Shown one piece after another: positions 8,250-18,334 of a DNA stretch of 64,000 nucleotides. How positions within the stretch are numbered: position 1 is the stretch's first letter; the number at the start of each line of letters is the position of its first letter. The notes beneath the pieces were generated by a model. That model ran no database searches. It was not told the DNA's origin and was given only the letters and a program-made list of their open reading frames with translations. A program made the translations under genes and the position numbers. The stretch comes from an uncultured Clostridia bacterium (lineage in GTDB: Bacteria > Bacillota > Clostridia > Saccharofermentanales > Saccharofermentanaceae): the NCBI GenBank assembly GCA_937876985.1, contig CALEFT010000009.1, forward strand, positions 1 through 64,000. The letters run 5' to 3'.

Positions 8250-9428
8250 TTGAAGTACGACATATTTAAGAGAATTAAATATATATTTGTTATGTTGATT
8301 ATTGCTACGCTCGGCAGCACTATGCTGTCGGGCTGTAGTTTTGTTCAAGGCCTTGGAAATGATAAAGCTTCGAGTGGTCAAGTAGGTCAGAGTGGTCAAG
8401 AAGTGATACAGACAACTCTTGATCCTAATATGAATATTAATAACATTCCAATGGCTTCTGACGATGCAGCAAATGCTAACACAGATAGTACGGTTCAAGT
8501 AGTATCTCCAACAGCAACTCCTACTCCAGAGCATATTCTAGTCAGCTTTATAGGAGACTGTACTCTAGGCGAAGCACTAGCTTGGAATGGTTCGGATATT
8601 GGCTTTGATGCAGTAATTGATGGAGACTATGAATATTGCTTTAGTCAGTCTGTTCATATACTTGAACAAGATGACATGACTCTCGCGAACTTAGAGGGCG
8701 CACTAACTGATGAGATTTATCATCTCGATAAGGAATTTGTCTTCGGTTCTCCAATGGAATATGTTCAAATCCTTCAAAACGGAAGCATCGAAGCAGTTAA
8801 CCTAGCAAATAATCACACCTATGACTATCTTGATGCTGGATATCTAGATACTACTAATACTCTTGATGAAGCAGGAATAGTATGGAGTGATGAAGTTACT
8901 ATCGCAACTTACGAGGTGCGCGGTGTAATTATTGGAATGGCAGGAACTTCGATGCCGATTAATCAGCAGGCAATGTACAATGCAATCGACCAGATGCGAG
9001 CAATTGGCTGTAATATTATCATTATCTCCTGTCACTGGGGTGACGAGCGTGACTATACTCCTAATGACGACCAAATTGTGATGGGACATAATCTTATCGA
9101 CTATGGCGCAGACATTGTTATTGGAACACATCCGCATAGACTACAGCCAATAGAATTATATAATGGTCACTATATTGCATATTGCTTGTCAAATTTTGTT
9201 TTTGGCGGAAATACTGGCCTATCGGATCCAGACACCTGCATCTTGCAATGTGAGTTCGTAATGGATCCGACTAATACATATTGTGTGGAATATAATCTCA
9301 ATGTAATTCCATATTGTCAGACTTCGTCTGCTCCTTCTAACGATTATTGCCCAATGCCATACGATTGGGGTTCTACTGATTATTACCGCGTAATGGAAAG
9401 GCTGGGTTGGTCACAAGAGGACGAGTAG
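8250..9428 (+). CDS. CapA-type (poly-gamma-glutamate synthesis-like) lipoprotein
   Basis: This 392-residue lipoprotein (lipobox LSGC at about residue 29) has a CapA/PGA_cap metallophosphatase-like domain. Motifs in order: SFIGDCTLGEAL, TLANLEGAL, VNLANNHTYDY, ISCHWGDE and IGTHPHRLQPIE, then YCLSNFVFGG. These are the family's probable metal ligands. CapA homologues occur in capsule loci, but many stand-alone lipoprotein versions, like this one, have no known substrate, and no capB/capC is nearby. It starts at TTG 8250 after AGGTGGAGAC. It is in a likely operon with the GH5 gene. Confidence 0.85.
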   Translation: MKYDIFKRIKYIFVMLIIATLGSTMLSGCSFVQGLGNDKASSGQVGQSGQEVIQTTLDPNMNINNIPMASDDAANANTDSTVQVVSPTATPTPEHILVSFIGDCTLGEALAWNGSDIGFDAVIDGDYEYCFSQSVHILEQDDMTLANLEGALTDEIYHLDKEFVFGSPMEYVQILQNGSIEAVNLANNHTYDYLDAGYLDTTNTLDEAGIVWSDEVTIATYEVRGVIIGMAGTSMPINQQAMYNAIDQMRAIGCNIIIISCHWGDERDYTPNDDQIVMGHNLIDYGADIVIGTHPHRLQPIELYNGHYIAYCLSNFVFGGNTGLSDPDTCILQCEFVMDPTNTYCVEYNLNVIPYCQTSSAPSNDYCPMPYDWGSTDYYRVMERLGWSQEDE

Positions 9429-9458
9429 TCAATAGTACCAATATGCCTAAAGTATAAA

Positions 9459-9490
9459 AACATTAATTTTTTCATTGAATGTTTGTTTTC
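9459..9490 (+). terminator. Possible weak terminator between capA-like gene and leuC
   Basis: AACATTAAT and ATTGAATGTT pair with a one-base bulge around a T-rich loop, followed by TGTTTTC. The stem is AT-only, so this is tentative. Confidence 0.35.
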
Positions 9491-9549
9491 AAATCTTCTC
9501 GAATAAGAGTATTCTAGTCTCATGAGAAATGATTCCTTGGAGGTGTACT

Positions 9550-10854
9550 ATGGATAGAGTACCAATGACGATGACGCAGAAGATTTTGGCAGCTAAGGCT
9601 AATCTTTCATATGTAAAGGCAGGCGACCTTATCGAAGCAAACCTAGATCTAGTTCTCGGCAACGATGTTACAACTCCACCAGCAGTCGACATTATTAAGA
9701 AGATGGGTGCGACGAAGGTTTTCGATAAGGACAAGGTGTGCTTTGTACCAGACCACTTCACTCCCAACAAGGACATCAAATCTGCTACTCTCGCGAAAAG
9801 CATGCGCGACTACGCTTGCGAGCAATGCCTATCGAAGTATTGTGAACTTGGTAGCAAGGACCACGGAATTGAACACGTTATTTTGCCAGATAATGGCTGG
9901 GTAATTCCAGGCGACGCAGTAATCGGAGCAGATTCGCATACATGCACATATGGTGCACTTGGAGCATTTGCTACTGGCGTTGGCTCAACAGATTTAGCAT
10001 GCGCCACTGTTTCAGGAAAGACATGGTTCAAGGTGCCAGAAGCAATCAAGGTTGTGCTTACTGGTAAGCCAAATGAACTAGTAAAGGGTAAGGACATTAT
10101 CCTTCACCTAATCGGCAAGATTGGTGTAGACGGTGCGCTCTACAAGTCACTTGAATTTACTGGAGAAGGCGTAAAATACTTAACAATGACAGACAGACTA
10201 ACAATCTGCAATATGGCAATCGAAGCTGGTGGCAAGAATGGAATCTTCCCAGTAGACGACATTACAAGGGAATATGTCTCGAAGACAGCTCCAGACAAGG
10301 AATTCCAGGTGTTCGAGGCAGACGACGACGCTATTTATTCCGAAGTAGTAGAAATCGATCTATCCAAGGTTCCGCTAACAGTAGCTCTTCCACATTTGCC
10401 ATCGAATACGAGGGCTGCAAGCGACGTCGATTTGAGAATCGACCAGGTCGTTATCGGTTCTTGTACAAATGGTCGAATGGACGACATTAGACTTGCTGCA
10501 AGCCTTTTCGAAAAGGCTATGAAGCAAACAGGAAGAGGCGTAGCTTCGAATATCAGATGCATCGTAATCCCAGGCTCCCGTAAGGTTTATAGACAAGCAC
10601 TCGAGGAAGGACTATTACGAATTTTTGACGACGCAGGGTGCGTTATCTCGACGCCAACTTGCGGACCATGTCTAGGCGGACATATGGGAGTCCTCGCAGA
10701 AGGCGAGAGGTGCGTGTCGACGACGAACAGAAACTTCGTTGGGCGCATGGGACACGTGAAGTCAGAGGTAATCCTAAGTGGCATTCCGGTAGCAGTATTC
10801 TCCGCAATTGCTGGACGTGTGGCAGATAGAATTTTGGATGAGGAGGAGATGTAA
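9550..10854 (+). CDS. leuC: 3-Isopropylmalate dehydratase large subunit
   Basis: This 434-residue aconitase-superfamily protein catalyses, with LeuD, isomerisation of 2- to 3-isopropylmalate in leucine synthesis. The [4Fe-4S] ligands are visible in VIGSCTNGR (about 302-310) and PTCGPCLGGHMG (about 364-375). The compact length and AGDLIEANLD N-terminus fit the LeuC2/HacA-type group, so a homoaconitase or methylmalate activity is possible; adjacency to leuD and leuB favours leucine. TTGGAGGTGTACT precedes ATG 9550. The leuD start codon lies 2 bp after the stop. No T-box is present in the short (121-bp) upstream region. Confidence 0.95.
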   Translation: MDRVPMTMTQKILAAKANLSYVKAGDLIEANLDLVLGNDVTTPPAVDIIKKMGATKVFDKDKVCFVPDHFTPNKDIKSATLAKSMRDYACEQCLSKYCELGSKDHGIEHVILPDNGWVIPGDAVIGADSHTCTYGALGAFATGVGSTDLACATVSGKTWFKVPEAIKVVLTGKPNELVKGKDIILHLIGKIGVDGALYKSLEFTGEGVKYLTMTDRLTICNMAIEAGGKNGIFPVDDITREYVSKTAPDKEFQVFEADDDAIYSEVVEIDLSKVPLTVALPHLPSNTRAASDVDLRIDQVVIGSCTNGRMDDIRLAASLFEKAMKQTGRGVASNIRCIVIPGSRKVYRQALEEGLLRIFDDAGCVISTPTCGPCLGGHMGVLAEGERCVSTTNRNFVGRMGHVKSEVILSGIPVAVFSAIAGRVADRILDEEEM

Positions 10855-10855
10855 T

Positions 10856-11347
10856 ATGAAGGCTTGTGGCTATGTGCATAAATATGGAGACAATGTCGAT
10901 ACGGATGTAATTATTCCTGCAAGACATTTGACAACAGCAGATCCTGAGTTTTTGAAGCTTCACTGTATGGAGGATATTGACAAGGAATTTGTAAACAAGG
11001 TTAAGGTCGGCGACATAATGGTTGCTGGTAAGAATTTTGGTTGTGGTTCTTCGAGAGAACACGCGCCGGTATCGATTAAGGCAAGCGGTATTTCCTGCGT
11101 TATCGCGAAGGATTTTGCGCGTATTTTTTATCGCAATTCTATCAACACTGGGCTTGCGATTCTTGAATGTCCAGAGGCAGTCGACGCTATTAATAATGGC
11201 GACGAGGTCGAGGTGGACTTCGATAGCGGCGTTATCGTAAACAAAACTACTGGTGATAGGTTTGAGGCGACGCCTTTCCCAGAGTTTATTAAGAAAATCA
11301 TCGACGCAGGCGGACTAGTTAATTACACTACCTCGAAAAGCAACTAA
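10856..11347 (+). CDS. leuD: 3-Isopropylmalate dehydratase small subunit
   Basis: This 163-residue swivel-domain subunit pairs with LeuC. The signature NFGCGSSREHAP is at about 60-71, with YGDNVDTDVIIPARHL near the N-terminus. The length fits the short archaeal/clostridial LeuD type, consistent with a LeuC2-type partner. ATG 10856 follows the leuC stop by one base, and its ribosome binding site GAGGAGGAGATG lies in the leuC 3' end, so they are tightly coupled. Confidence 0.95.
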   Translation: MKACGYVHKYGDNVDTDVIIPARHLTTADPEFLKLHCMEDIDKEFVNKVKVGDIMVAGKNFGCGSSREHAPVSIKASGISCVIAKDFARIFYRNSINTGLAILECPEAVDAINNGDEVEVDFDSGVIVNKTTGDRFEATPFPEFIKKIIDAGGLVNYTTSKSN

Positions 11348-11422
11348 TATAGCAAAAACTAATCGCCTCGAATAGTGTTTTTATAGTGATTAATGGCAAC
11401 AGATAATAAAAGAGGATTACTT

Positions 11423-12499
11423 ATGAAGAATTATAAAGTCACATTGATACCAGGAGATGGAATCGGCCCAGAAGTAGTAAAAGCAGCTGTAAAGGTTCTA
11501 GATAGTGTTACAAGAAAGCTTGGAACCTTTCAAATTGAATATGAAGAGGTTCTAGCTGGTGGCGCTGCAATTGATGTGTATGGCAAGCCACTTCCTGAGG
11601 AAACACTTAATAAAGCGAAGGCTTCTGACGCTGTGCTTCTTGGTGCAGTCGGTGGATATAAGTGGGACAAGCTTCCTGGTGAGCTTCGTCCAGAGAAGGC
11701 ATTGCTTGGACTTCGTAAGGAGCTTGGGCTTTTCGCGAATTTACGTCCTGCGATTCTTTATAAGGAGCTTTCTTCTGCTTGTCCGCTTAAGGATTGTGAG
11801 CAGATGGATATTCTTATTGTAAGAGAGCTTACTGGCGGAATGTATTTTGGTAAGCGTGGAAGATTTGTTGACGAGGTGCTAGGTGATAGTGCATATGATA
11901 CAGAGTGCTATTCCGTGATGGAAATAGAGCGAATTATACGAGAAGCCTTCCGCTACGCAATGGGCAGAAGAAAGAAGCTAACTCTCGTCGATAAGGCAAA
12001 TGTGCTTGAGTCGTCAAGACTTTGGAGAGAGGTGTTAGAGAGTATTAAGCCTGAATATCCAGAAGTAGAAGTTGACTACTTATATATCGACAATGCTACG
12101 ATGCAGTTAATTGCTAGACCAAGCAGCTTTGATGTTATTGTGACGAGCAATATGTTTGGCGATATTTTGTCTGATGAGGCAGGTCAGATTACAGGTTCAA
12201 TTGGAATGCTTCCATCTGCGTCTCTTGGTATCCCTGGTACGCCAGGAATGTATGAGCCAGTGCACGGCTCTGCTCCTGATATCGCAGGACAAGATAAGGC
12301 AAATCCGCTTGCAACGATTTTGTCTGTGGCGATGATGCTCAAGTGGTCTTTTGGCGAGGAAGAGGCTTCGCAGATGATAGAGAACGCCGTCACGAAAGTT
12401 TTGCAAGATTCTTATAAAACATGTGACATAGCATACAGCGAAAGTGATAAAATAGTAGGGACGGCTGAGATGGCCGATCTTGTTATCGCGAGGCTGTAA
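11423..12499 (+). CDS. leuB: 3-Isopropylmalate dehydrogenase
   Basis: This 358-residue NAD-dependent beta-decarboxylating dehydrogenase carries out the third leucine-pathway step. Motifs: TLIPGDGIGPEVV at the N-terminus, the substrate loop RELTGGMYFGKRG (about 134-146), DNATMQLI, and SNMFGDILSDEAGQITGSIGMLPSASLG near 240-270. This is the classic LeuB form. AGAGGATTACTT precedes ATG 11423; the upstream ATG at 11393 lacks a site. It is the last leu gene in the leuCDB order; leuA is not in the window. The Ppx gene starts 3 bp after the stop, so read-through into polyphosphate genes is likely. Confidence 0.96.
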   Translation: MKNYKVTLIPGDGIGPEVVKAAVKVLDSVTRKLGTFQIEYEEVLAGGAAIDVYGKPLPEETLNKAKASDAVLLGAVGGYKWDKLPGELRPEKALLGLRKELGLFANLRPAILYKELSSACPLKDCEQMDILIVRELTGGMYFGKRGRFVDEVLGDSAYDTECYSVMEIERIIREAFRYAMGRRKKLTLVDKANVLESSRLWREVLESIKPEYPEVEVDYLYIDNATMQLIARPSSFDVIVTSNMFGDILSDEAGQITGSIGMLPSASLGIPGTPGMYEPVHGSAPDIAGQDKANPLATILSVAMMLKWSFGEEEASQMIENAVTKVLQDSYKTCDIAYSESDKIVGTAEMADLVIARL

Positions 12500-12502
12500 T
12501 AG

Positions 12503-14047
12503 GTGAGTAAACAACTAATTGGAATAATTGACATTGGTTCTACTACTGCTAGGCTGAAGCTTTTCGAGTTGGGGAATAAGGCTAAGCCTAAGGAAATAGA
12601 GACTGTTAGAAGCTATATAGAACTTGGTTCGAAGAGCTTTGTTGCTGGCAAGATTATGCCAGAAGAGGTTGATGAATTATGCGAATGCCTTACTTTATTC
12701 AGAAGTAAGTGCAAGGAATACCGTGTAAAGAACGTAATCTGCGTTGCTACGTCTGCGCTAAGAGATGCCAGCAATCGCGATGTTGTGCTTGAGCAAATCA
12801 AGGTAAGAACTGGATTTGACATTAAGGTGCTCGATAATTCGATGGAGCGCTTCTACCACAATTTGTCCGTTAAGGAGTCCCTTGCTAGTGAGGTTGGTAT
12901 AGGGATTTTTGATGAGGGCACGATGATGCTCGACATTGGTGCCGATTCGATGCAGGCAAGCGTTTACGATAAGGGAGAGCTTGTTTTCTCACAGAATACT
13001 GTGCTTGGTTCCTTGAGAATTTCTGGTTTGTTATCTGATATTTCTAATAGAACTACGCACTACGAAGAGGTGCTTGAAGAATTTATCAATCAAGACCTAG
13101 ACGATTATCACGCAGTTGAGCCGAAGGGCATCACATATAGAAATCTTATCGCATTCGGAGGCGACATTGGCTTTATTAAGCAGCTTGCTGGCTATAAGCC
13201 ATACGAGAATGTTGTCATGACGAAGAAGGAGTTTTCCAAGGTTTATGACTATTTGCTTAAGGCAAGACCGTCCGATATTACTCTAGAGAGAAATGTTCCG
13301 TCTTTTATATCGCCACTTCTTCTTCCAACTGCGCTTATTATTCGCAATATGCTTGAATATACAACGCTAGACAAGATTATTATGCCGAACGCGTCTCTTT
13401 CTGATGGCGTTGCTTATATGCACGCAGCTACTTCGTTTGGCTACGAATTAGCAAAGAATCCAGAAGATGAGCTTTTGTCCGCGGCAAAGAATATTGCTAA
13501 GAGATTTAAGTCTTCTAAGAAGCACATTAATTTTGTAGAGACAGTCTCGCTTCAGTTATTCGACTCTACATCCAAATATAATGGCCTTGGTGCAAGAGAA
13601 CGCTTGCTTCTACGAGTTTCTGCAATTTTGCACGAGATAGGTAAATATGTAAATGCAAGAAATCACAACGATTCAGCTTTGTTCCTTATTAAATATGCAG
13701 AGCTAATCGGTCTTGATAAGATAGAGCTAGATACGATTGGACTAGTTGTTCGTTTATATCCGCTTGCAAATCCTTATTCGGATGGCTTTTACGCTACACT
13801 TGATAGCAAGCGTAAGGTTCTGGTATCTAAGCTTACCGCAATCCTAAGAATTGCTGATGCGCTTGATAGTTCACATAAGAATAAGTCTGACGATATCCAA
13901 ATGAGCATGGAGGACGAGACACTAACAATCAAGATTGATACTAGCGAAGATATGTCTTTCGAGAAGTGGTCGTTTGATCACAGAAGTAAGCTTCTCGAAG
14001 AGGTTCTCGGAATAAAGGTAAAGCTTAAGATTAGGAGAAAACTATGA
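12503..14047 (+). CDS. ppx: Ppx/GppA family exopolyphosphatase with C-terminal HD-type domain
   Basis: This 514-residue protein has an ASKHA-fold phosphatase N-terminus (IGIIDIGSTTARLKLFEL, then LDIGADSMQASVYDKGEL) that binds polyP or (p)ppGpp-type substrates. The C-terminal all-helical domain has the HD-like ILHEIGKYVNARNHND segment at about residues 377-392. Phosphate-releasing activity on polyphosphate is inferred from family and from the adjacent ppk1. It starts at GTG 12503, with GAGG upstream inside the leuB end. ATG of ppk1 overlaps the stop (ATGA), indicating translational coupling of polyP breakdown and synthesis enzymes. Confidence 0.9.
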   Translation: MSKQLIGIIDIGSTTARLKLFELGNKAKPKEIETVRSYIELGSKSFVAGKIMPEEVDELCECLTLFRSKCKEYRVKNVICVATSALRDASNRDVVLEQIKVRTGFDIKVLDNSMERFYHNLSVKESLASEVGIGIFDEGTMMLDIGADSMQASVYDKGELVFSQNTVLGSLRISGLLSDISNRTTHYEEVLEEFINQDLDDYHAVEPKGITYRNLIAFGGDIGFIKQLAGYKPYENVVMTKKEFSKVYDYLLKARPSDITLERNVPSFISPLLLPTALIIRNMLEYTTLDKIIMPNASLSDGVAYMHAATSFGYELAKNPEDELLSAAKNIAKRFKSSKKHINFVETVSLQLFDSTSKYNGLGARERLLLRVSAILHEIGKYVNARNHNDSALFLIKYAELIGLDKIELDTIGLVVRLYPLANPYSDGFYATLDSKRKVLVSKLTAILRIADALDSSHKNKSDDIQMSMEDETLTIKIDTSEDMSFEKWSFDHRSKLLEEVLGIKVKLKIRRKL

Positions 14048-16362
14048 GTAATTCGAAGACAGATAACAAGACAATAAAGAAGACTAATTCTCGCAAGAAG
14101 AGTTCAGCTTCTACTTCTACTTCGAAAAGAACGAAGCAGACTAGAACTTCAAAGTCTTCATCAAAGACTACGCCAAAAGCTACAGCAAAAAAGACTGCGA
14201 TTATTGAGCCAACATCGAGAGCCGAGCGTTTTTTCAACCGCGAACTAAGCTGGCTAGAGTTTAATAATAGAATCCTACACGAGGCTCGTGACAAGAACAA
14301 TCCGCTTCTAGAAAGAATCAAATTCTTGTCCATTACAGCATCCAATCTAGATGAATTCTATATTGTAAGAGTTGCATCACTAAGAGATATGCAATCTGTC
14401 GATATGTCTTCTAAGGATATCGCTGGCATGACAGTAAATGAGCAAATTGCTGCTATTGACAGCAAGACTCGCGGACTTATGCAACTTATGTATTCTACAT
14501 ATAATCGCTCACTTGTTCCGCTTCTTTCATCCTCCGGTATCAAGATGCTCGATTATTCCGAACTGTCAAAGGAAGATAAGAAGGTATGCGACGAATACTT
14601 CCACGTATATCTTTATCCTATCCTAACTCCAATGGCAGTAGATTCCTCGCGTCCATTCCCACTAATTCATAATCGCATGCTCAATATGTGTGTTATGCTC
14701 AAGGACGCAGAATCTCCATCTCGTATGGGCAAGGATGCTAAGGACGACGAGAAGGATTTTGTAACACTTCAGATTCCAACTATCGTGCCTCGTATGTATC
14801 AGTTATCTCACGAGGATGGCACAGAGATTTTTGTTCCAATCGAGCAAATCATTCAGGCTAATCTAGATACGCTTTTTGTTGGTCAAGAGGTGATTGCATC
14901 TGGCTGCTATCGTGTAATGCGTAACGCCGACCTAGACATCGACGAGGATGAGGCAGAGGACCTTCTCAAGGAAATTGAAGAGCAGGTTAGAAAGCGCCGC
15001 TTCGGTGAGATTATTCGAATCGAAGTCGACGAGAATATCGACTCTGAACTTCTCGACTTTATCATCAGAGAGCTAGAAATTTCTCACACAGATATCTTCA
15101 GCGTAAACGGCCCTATCGACCTAACCTTCCTAATGAAGGTATATGGCGCACTAGATGATAAGTTCCCAAGCCTTTGCTATCCGTCTCACAAGCCAGCACT
15201 TCCAAGCAGCTTTAATGACGGCTACGATAACATTTTCGAAAAGATTAAGGCAAAGGACAGAATAGTTCATCATCCATATGAGTCCTTTGACCCAGTGCTC
15301 GAATTTGTTAAGCAGGCAGCAACTGACCCGAATGTACTTGCAATCAAGCAAACACTATATCGTGTTTCTTCTAAGTCACCAATTATCGCTTCATTACTCG
15401 AAGCTGCACGTAACGGCAAGCAAGTCATGGTACTAGTTGAGCTTAAGGCACGCTTTGACGAAGAAAACAATATCAATTGGGCAAAGATGCTCGAGAAGGC
15501 GGGCTGTCATGTAATCTATGGTCTTGTTGGACTTAAGACTCACTCGAAGATTACTCTAGTAGTTAGAAAAGAAGAGGACGGCATTTGCCGCTACCTACAT
15601 CTAGCTACTGGTAACTACAACGATATTACTGCGAAGATTTATACAGATATGGGTCTATTTACTGCTTCCGAGAGTATGGGTGAGGATGCATCAGAATTCT
15701 TCAATATGCTTTCTGGATTCTCTATTCCAAATAATTGGCATAGACTTGTTCCAGCACCACTATGGATGAAGAATGAATTCCTTAAGCGTATTGGTCGTGA
15801 GACACAGAACGCTCGTGACGGCAAAGAAGCGCGAATCATTGCCAAGATTAATTCTCTTGTAGACGAAGTAATCATCGAAGCTTTGTATGAAGCATCTAAG
15901 GCTGGCGTCAAGATAGACCTCATCGTTCGAGGAATCTGTTGTCTAAGACCTGGCGTTCCAGGAATGTCAGAAAATATTAGCGTTAGATCAATTACCGGAC
16001 GCTTCCTAGAGCATTCAAGAATCTTCTATTTCTACAATGAAGGTCACGAAGACTTGTTCATGGCTTCCGCAGACTGGATGCCACGTAATCTTAATAGAAG
16101 AGTTGAACTTCTTTTCCCAATAGAAGACAGCGACTGCCGTGCGAGAGTAATGGAAGTTCTCAACGTTGAGCTCGAAGATACAATTCGCGCATCACTACTT
16201 AACAGCGACGGAACCTACCACAAGCAAGACCTTCGCGGCAAGGAGAAGCACGACAGCCAAGAAGAACTAATCAAGTTCGCACTTGACCTCGAGAAAGAAA
16301 TCACAGAGAAAGAAATAAATAATATGGCGTTCGTGCCAAAAACTGCACCAAGTGCTAATTAA
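14044..16362 (+). CDS. ppk1: Polyphosphate kinase 1
   Basis: This 772-residue enzyme reversibly makes polyphosphate from ATP. The N-terminal 60 residues are a Ser/Thr/Lys-rich extension not typical of Ppk1. The core begins at FFNRELSWLEFNNRILHEA. The autophosphorylated His is in GLKTHSKI (about residue 500), and the second conserved His is in FLEHSRIFYFYNEG (about 657). MVLVELKARFDEENNI and LHLATGNYN are further family signatures. The start overlaps ppx by 4 bp. The basic tail could bind polyP or nucleic acid; that is speculation. Confidence 0.96.
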   Translation: MSNSKTDNKTIKKTNSRKKSSASTSTSKRTKQTRTSKSSSKTTPKATAKKTAIIEPTSRAERFFNRELSWLEFNNRILHEARDKNNPLLERIKFLSITASNLDEFYIVRVASLRDMQSVDMSSKDIAGMTVNEQIAAIDSKTRGLMQLMYSTYNRSLVPLLSSSGIKMLDYSELSKEDKKVCDEYFHVYLYPILTPMAVDSSRPFPLIHNRMLNMCVMLKDAESPSRMGKDAKDDEKDFVTLQIPTIVPRMYQLSHEDGTEIFVPIEQIIQANLDTLFVGQEVIASGCYRVMRNADLDIDEDEAEDLLKEIEEQVRKRRFGEIIRIEVDENIDSELLDFIIRELEISHTDIFSVNGPIDLTFLMKVYGALDDKFPSLCYPSHKPALPSSFNDGYDNIFEKIKAKDRIVHHPYESFDPVLEFVKQAATDPNVLAIKQTLYRVSSKSPIIASLLEAARNGKQVMVLVELKARFDEENNINWAKMLEKAGCHVIYGLVGLKTHSKITLVVRKEEDGICRYLHLATGNYNDITAKIYTDMGLFTASESMGEDASEFFNMLSGFSIPNNWHRLVPAPLWMKNEFLKRIGRETQNARDGKEARIIAKINSLVDEVIIEALYEASKAGVKIDLIVRGICCLRPGVPGMSENISVRSITGRFLEHSRIFYFYNEGHEDLFMASADWMPRNLNRRVELLFPIEDSDCRARVMEVLNVELEDTIRASLLNSDGTYHKQDLRGKEKHDSQEELIKFALDLEKEITEKEINNMAFVPKTAPSAN

Positions 16363-16400
16363 TACAAACTAATCTAACACAAAAACTATCGGAGGCTATT

Positions 16401-17573
16401 ATGTCAATTCAAATCAACGAATACTTATCACAAGCAAACCCAGAAAAGTACAAGGGAATATCAAACGAATATATTCTCACTTCAAGTTCTGGCAATGTCG
16501 CACACATTTTGAACTACGGAGCACTCATCTCAAAGCTTTGGATAAAGGACAAAAACGGCAACCTCGACGACGTAATGCTCGGACTTAAGGGACTTGACGA
16601 GTACATGGCTTCCGGTTCTAACCACGGCGCTGTCGTTGGAAGAAGTGCAAACAGAATCAAGGGCGCACGCTTCGAGATTAATGGCACAGAACACAAAATC
16701 CCGTTAAATGACGGCGAGAACAATTTGCATAGCGGTAGTCCTGCATTCCAGAACGTTTTCTGGGAGGGCGCAGTCCTAAAGAGTGCAGACGCGTCCGAAT
16801 ACATCAAGACTTCTGGCATCAGAGGCCTTTCCGAAAATGACGGCGAAGCACTACTTCTTAGCTATGTCTCACCAGACGGAGCATGTGGTTTCCCAGGAAA
16901 TCTTGAGACAGAAGTTCTCTATGCATGGCTTAAGGATAATACTCTCCTAATAATGTATCGTGCAGTAAGTGATAAGGATACAGTATTTGGTCCAACCAAC
17001 CATTCATATTTCAATATTGCTGGACATAATAGCGGAAGCGTAGCAGGGCAGAAGGTAGCTATTAATTCTGACTACGTTACATATAAGGATGATACAAACT
17101 GTCCAAACGGAGAATTAATGAAGGTAGAAGGAACTATTTTCGACTTCAGAAATGAATGCGATGTAGTTAAAGTTCTAACACTTGATGACCCACAGACAAA
17201 GGGTTCTTTGGGAATTGATCAGAACTACTGCCTAAATCCATCTAATTCTTACGAAGAGGCTCCCGATAGAACAAAGGAAGAGGTTCTTTCTCAAAAGAGC
17301 ACTAATTCTATGAATTTCGCAGGAACGATATACGACGAGAAGTCTGGAAGAAGAATGGATATCTTGACAGATATGCCAGGCATGCATGTATATGCAGGAA
17401 ATCATCTTGGCGGAAACGATCAGAAGGGTGACATTCCATATAAGCAATATGGCGGAATTTGCTTCGAGGCACAGATGTATCCAAACGCTGTAAATGAACC
17501 AAAATTTGCCACATCTGTAATTAAGGCAAATGATATTATTTATCACGCATGCGGATATAGATTTAATTCTTAA
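16401..17573 (+). CDS. galM: Aldose 1-epimerase (mutarotase)
   Basis: This 390-residue GalM-type enzyme interconverts alpha and beta sugar anomers. Visible: GAVVGRSANRIKGARFEING, PLNDGENNLHSG, the catalytic His in PTNHSYFNIAGH and the catalytic Glu in CFEAQMYPNAVNEP. The length is about 40 residues above typical GalM because of insertions in the middle. CGGAGGCTATT precedes ATG 16401. It follows ppk1 by 38 bp with no clear terminator, so it may share the transcript. Confidence 0.93.
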   Translation: MSIQINEYLSQANPEKYKGISNEYILTSSSGNVAHILNYGALISKLWIKDKNGNLDDVMLGLKGLDEYMASGSNHGAVVGRSANRIKGARFEINGTEHKIPLNDGENNLHSGSPAFQNVFWEGAVLKSADASEYIKTSGIRGLSENDGEALLLSYVSPDGACGFPGNLETEVLYAWLKDNTLLIMYRAVSDKDTVFGPTNHSYFNIAGHNSGSVAGQKVAINSDYVTYKDDTNCPNGELMKVEGTIFDFRNECDVVKVLTLDDPQTKGSLGIDQNYCLNPSNSYEEAPDRTKEEVLSQKSTNSMNFAGTIYDEKSGRRMDILTDMPGMHVYAGNHLGGNDQKGDIPYKQYGGICFEAQMYPNAVNEPKFATSVIKANDIIYHACGYRFNS

Positions 17574-17629
17574 TCTTTGGTACAATTCTCGCAGTTGAGT
17601 TTTGTAATATATTTTTTTGGAGGACAAAG

Positions 17630-18298
17630 ATGAGCGATAAGAAGAATAGCGTTATTAACGAAGAGCTTGTTAAGGCATTACCACAGGAGGGTGTACATTG
17701 TTTCCCTGCTAGTAGTAAGGTTATTAACCGTAATAGAATTGTTTCTGCAATATTTGCAGTACTAGGCATTGCTGGCGGATTATATTTCTTGCTAGCAGAA
17801 GTAAAGAGTATATCTCTTGCTATCTGCTGCTTTGTAGTGACTTTGATTTCAATTCTTGTTTTTGTACAGTCTTTCTTGATTGCTAAGTACCGTGTTGCAG
17901 TAGACTATAAGAATAAGAATGTTGTTCTGCGTTATAGATATAGTTCTATTGAGATTCCTTTCGAGAATTTCGATGCTCGTGATGGATCACCTGACAGAGC
18001 TGAAGCTCTCGTAGAAGGCTCTATCTTAGGCGGTAAGGATAAGGTTCAATATCTAATTCTCGACGATGTTCTTGATGATGCATGTTATCAGACATCTTCT
18101 AGAGATCTTGCTTCTGTCGAAGACTTCAATACACTTAAGGCTGAAGCATTGAAGATTGCTGAAGCATATTGTGCATCAGAACTCGAAGGCGCAATTAAGA
18201 TTGAAGAGCAAGATGAAGAAAGACAGAATTCAGAGATTGATGACATCGTATCATCTGTTATGGATGAAGATAAGAACAAGAAAGCTGACAACGAATAA
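17630..18298 (+). CDS. Hypothetical two-TM membrane protein
   Basis: This is a 222-residue protein. Two adjacent hydrophobic segments lie at about 40-60 and 63-85. A beta-rich stretch follows (YRVAVDYKNKNVVLRYRYSSIEIPFENF) resembling bacterial PH-like domains next to TM pairs (compare YcxB-like proteins). The last 35 residues are acidic and unstructured. I cannot assign a function. TTTGGAGGACAAAG precedes ATG 17630. It ends in a bidirectional terminator shared with the convergent rluF-like gene. Confidence 0.75.
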   Translation: MSDKKNSVINEELVKALPQEGVHCFPASSKVINRNRIVSAIFAVLGIAGGLYFLLAEVKSISLAICCFVVTLISILVFVQSFLIAKYRVAVDYKNKNVVLRYRYSSIEIPFENFDARDGSPDRAEALVEGSILGGKDKVQYLILDDVLDDACYQTSSRDLASVEDFNTLKAEALKIAEAYCASELEGAIKIEEQDEERQNSEIDDIVSSVMDEDKNKKADNE

Positions 18299-18334
18299 TT
18301 TGTTTAGTCTGTTATAAACAATAGTCTAAATAAT

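Noticed and set aside
9429..9549. Leucine T-box before leuC
   Set aside because: The gap is too short and contains no GGGTGG-ACCGCG-type motif.
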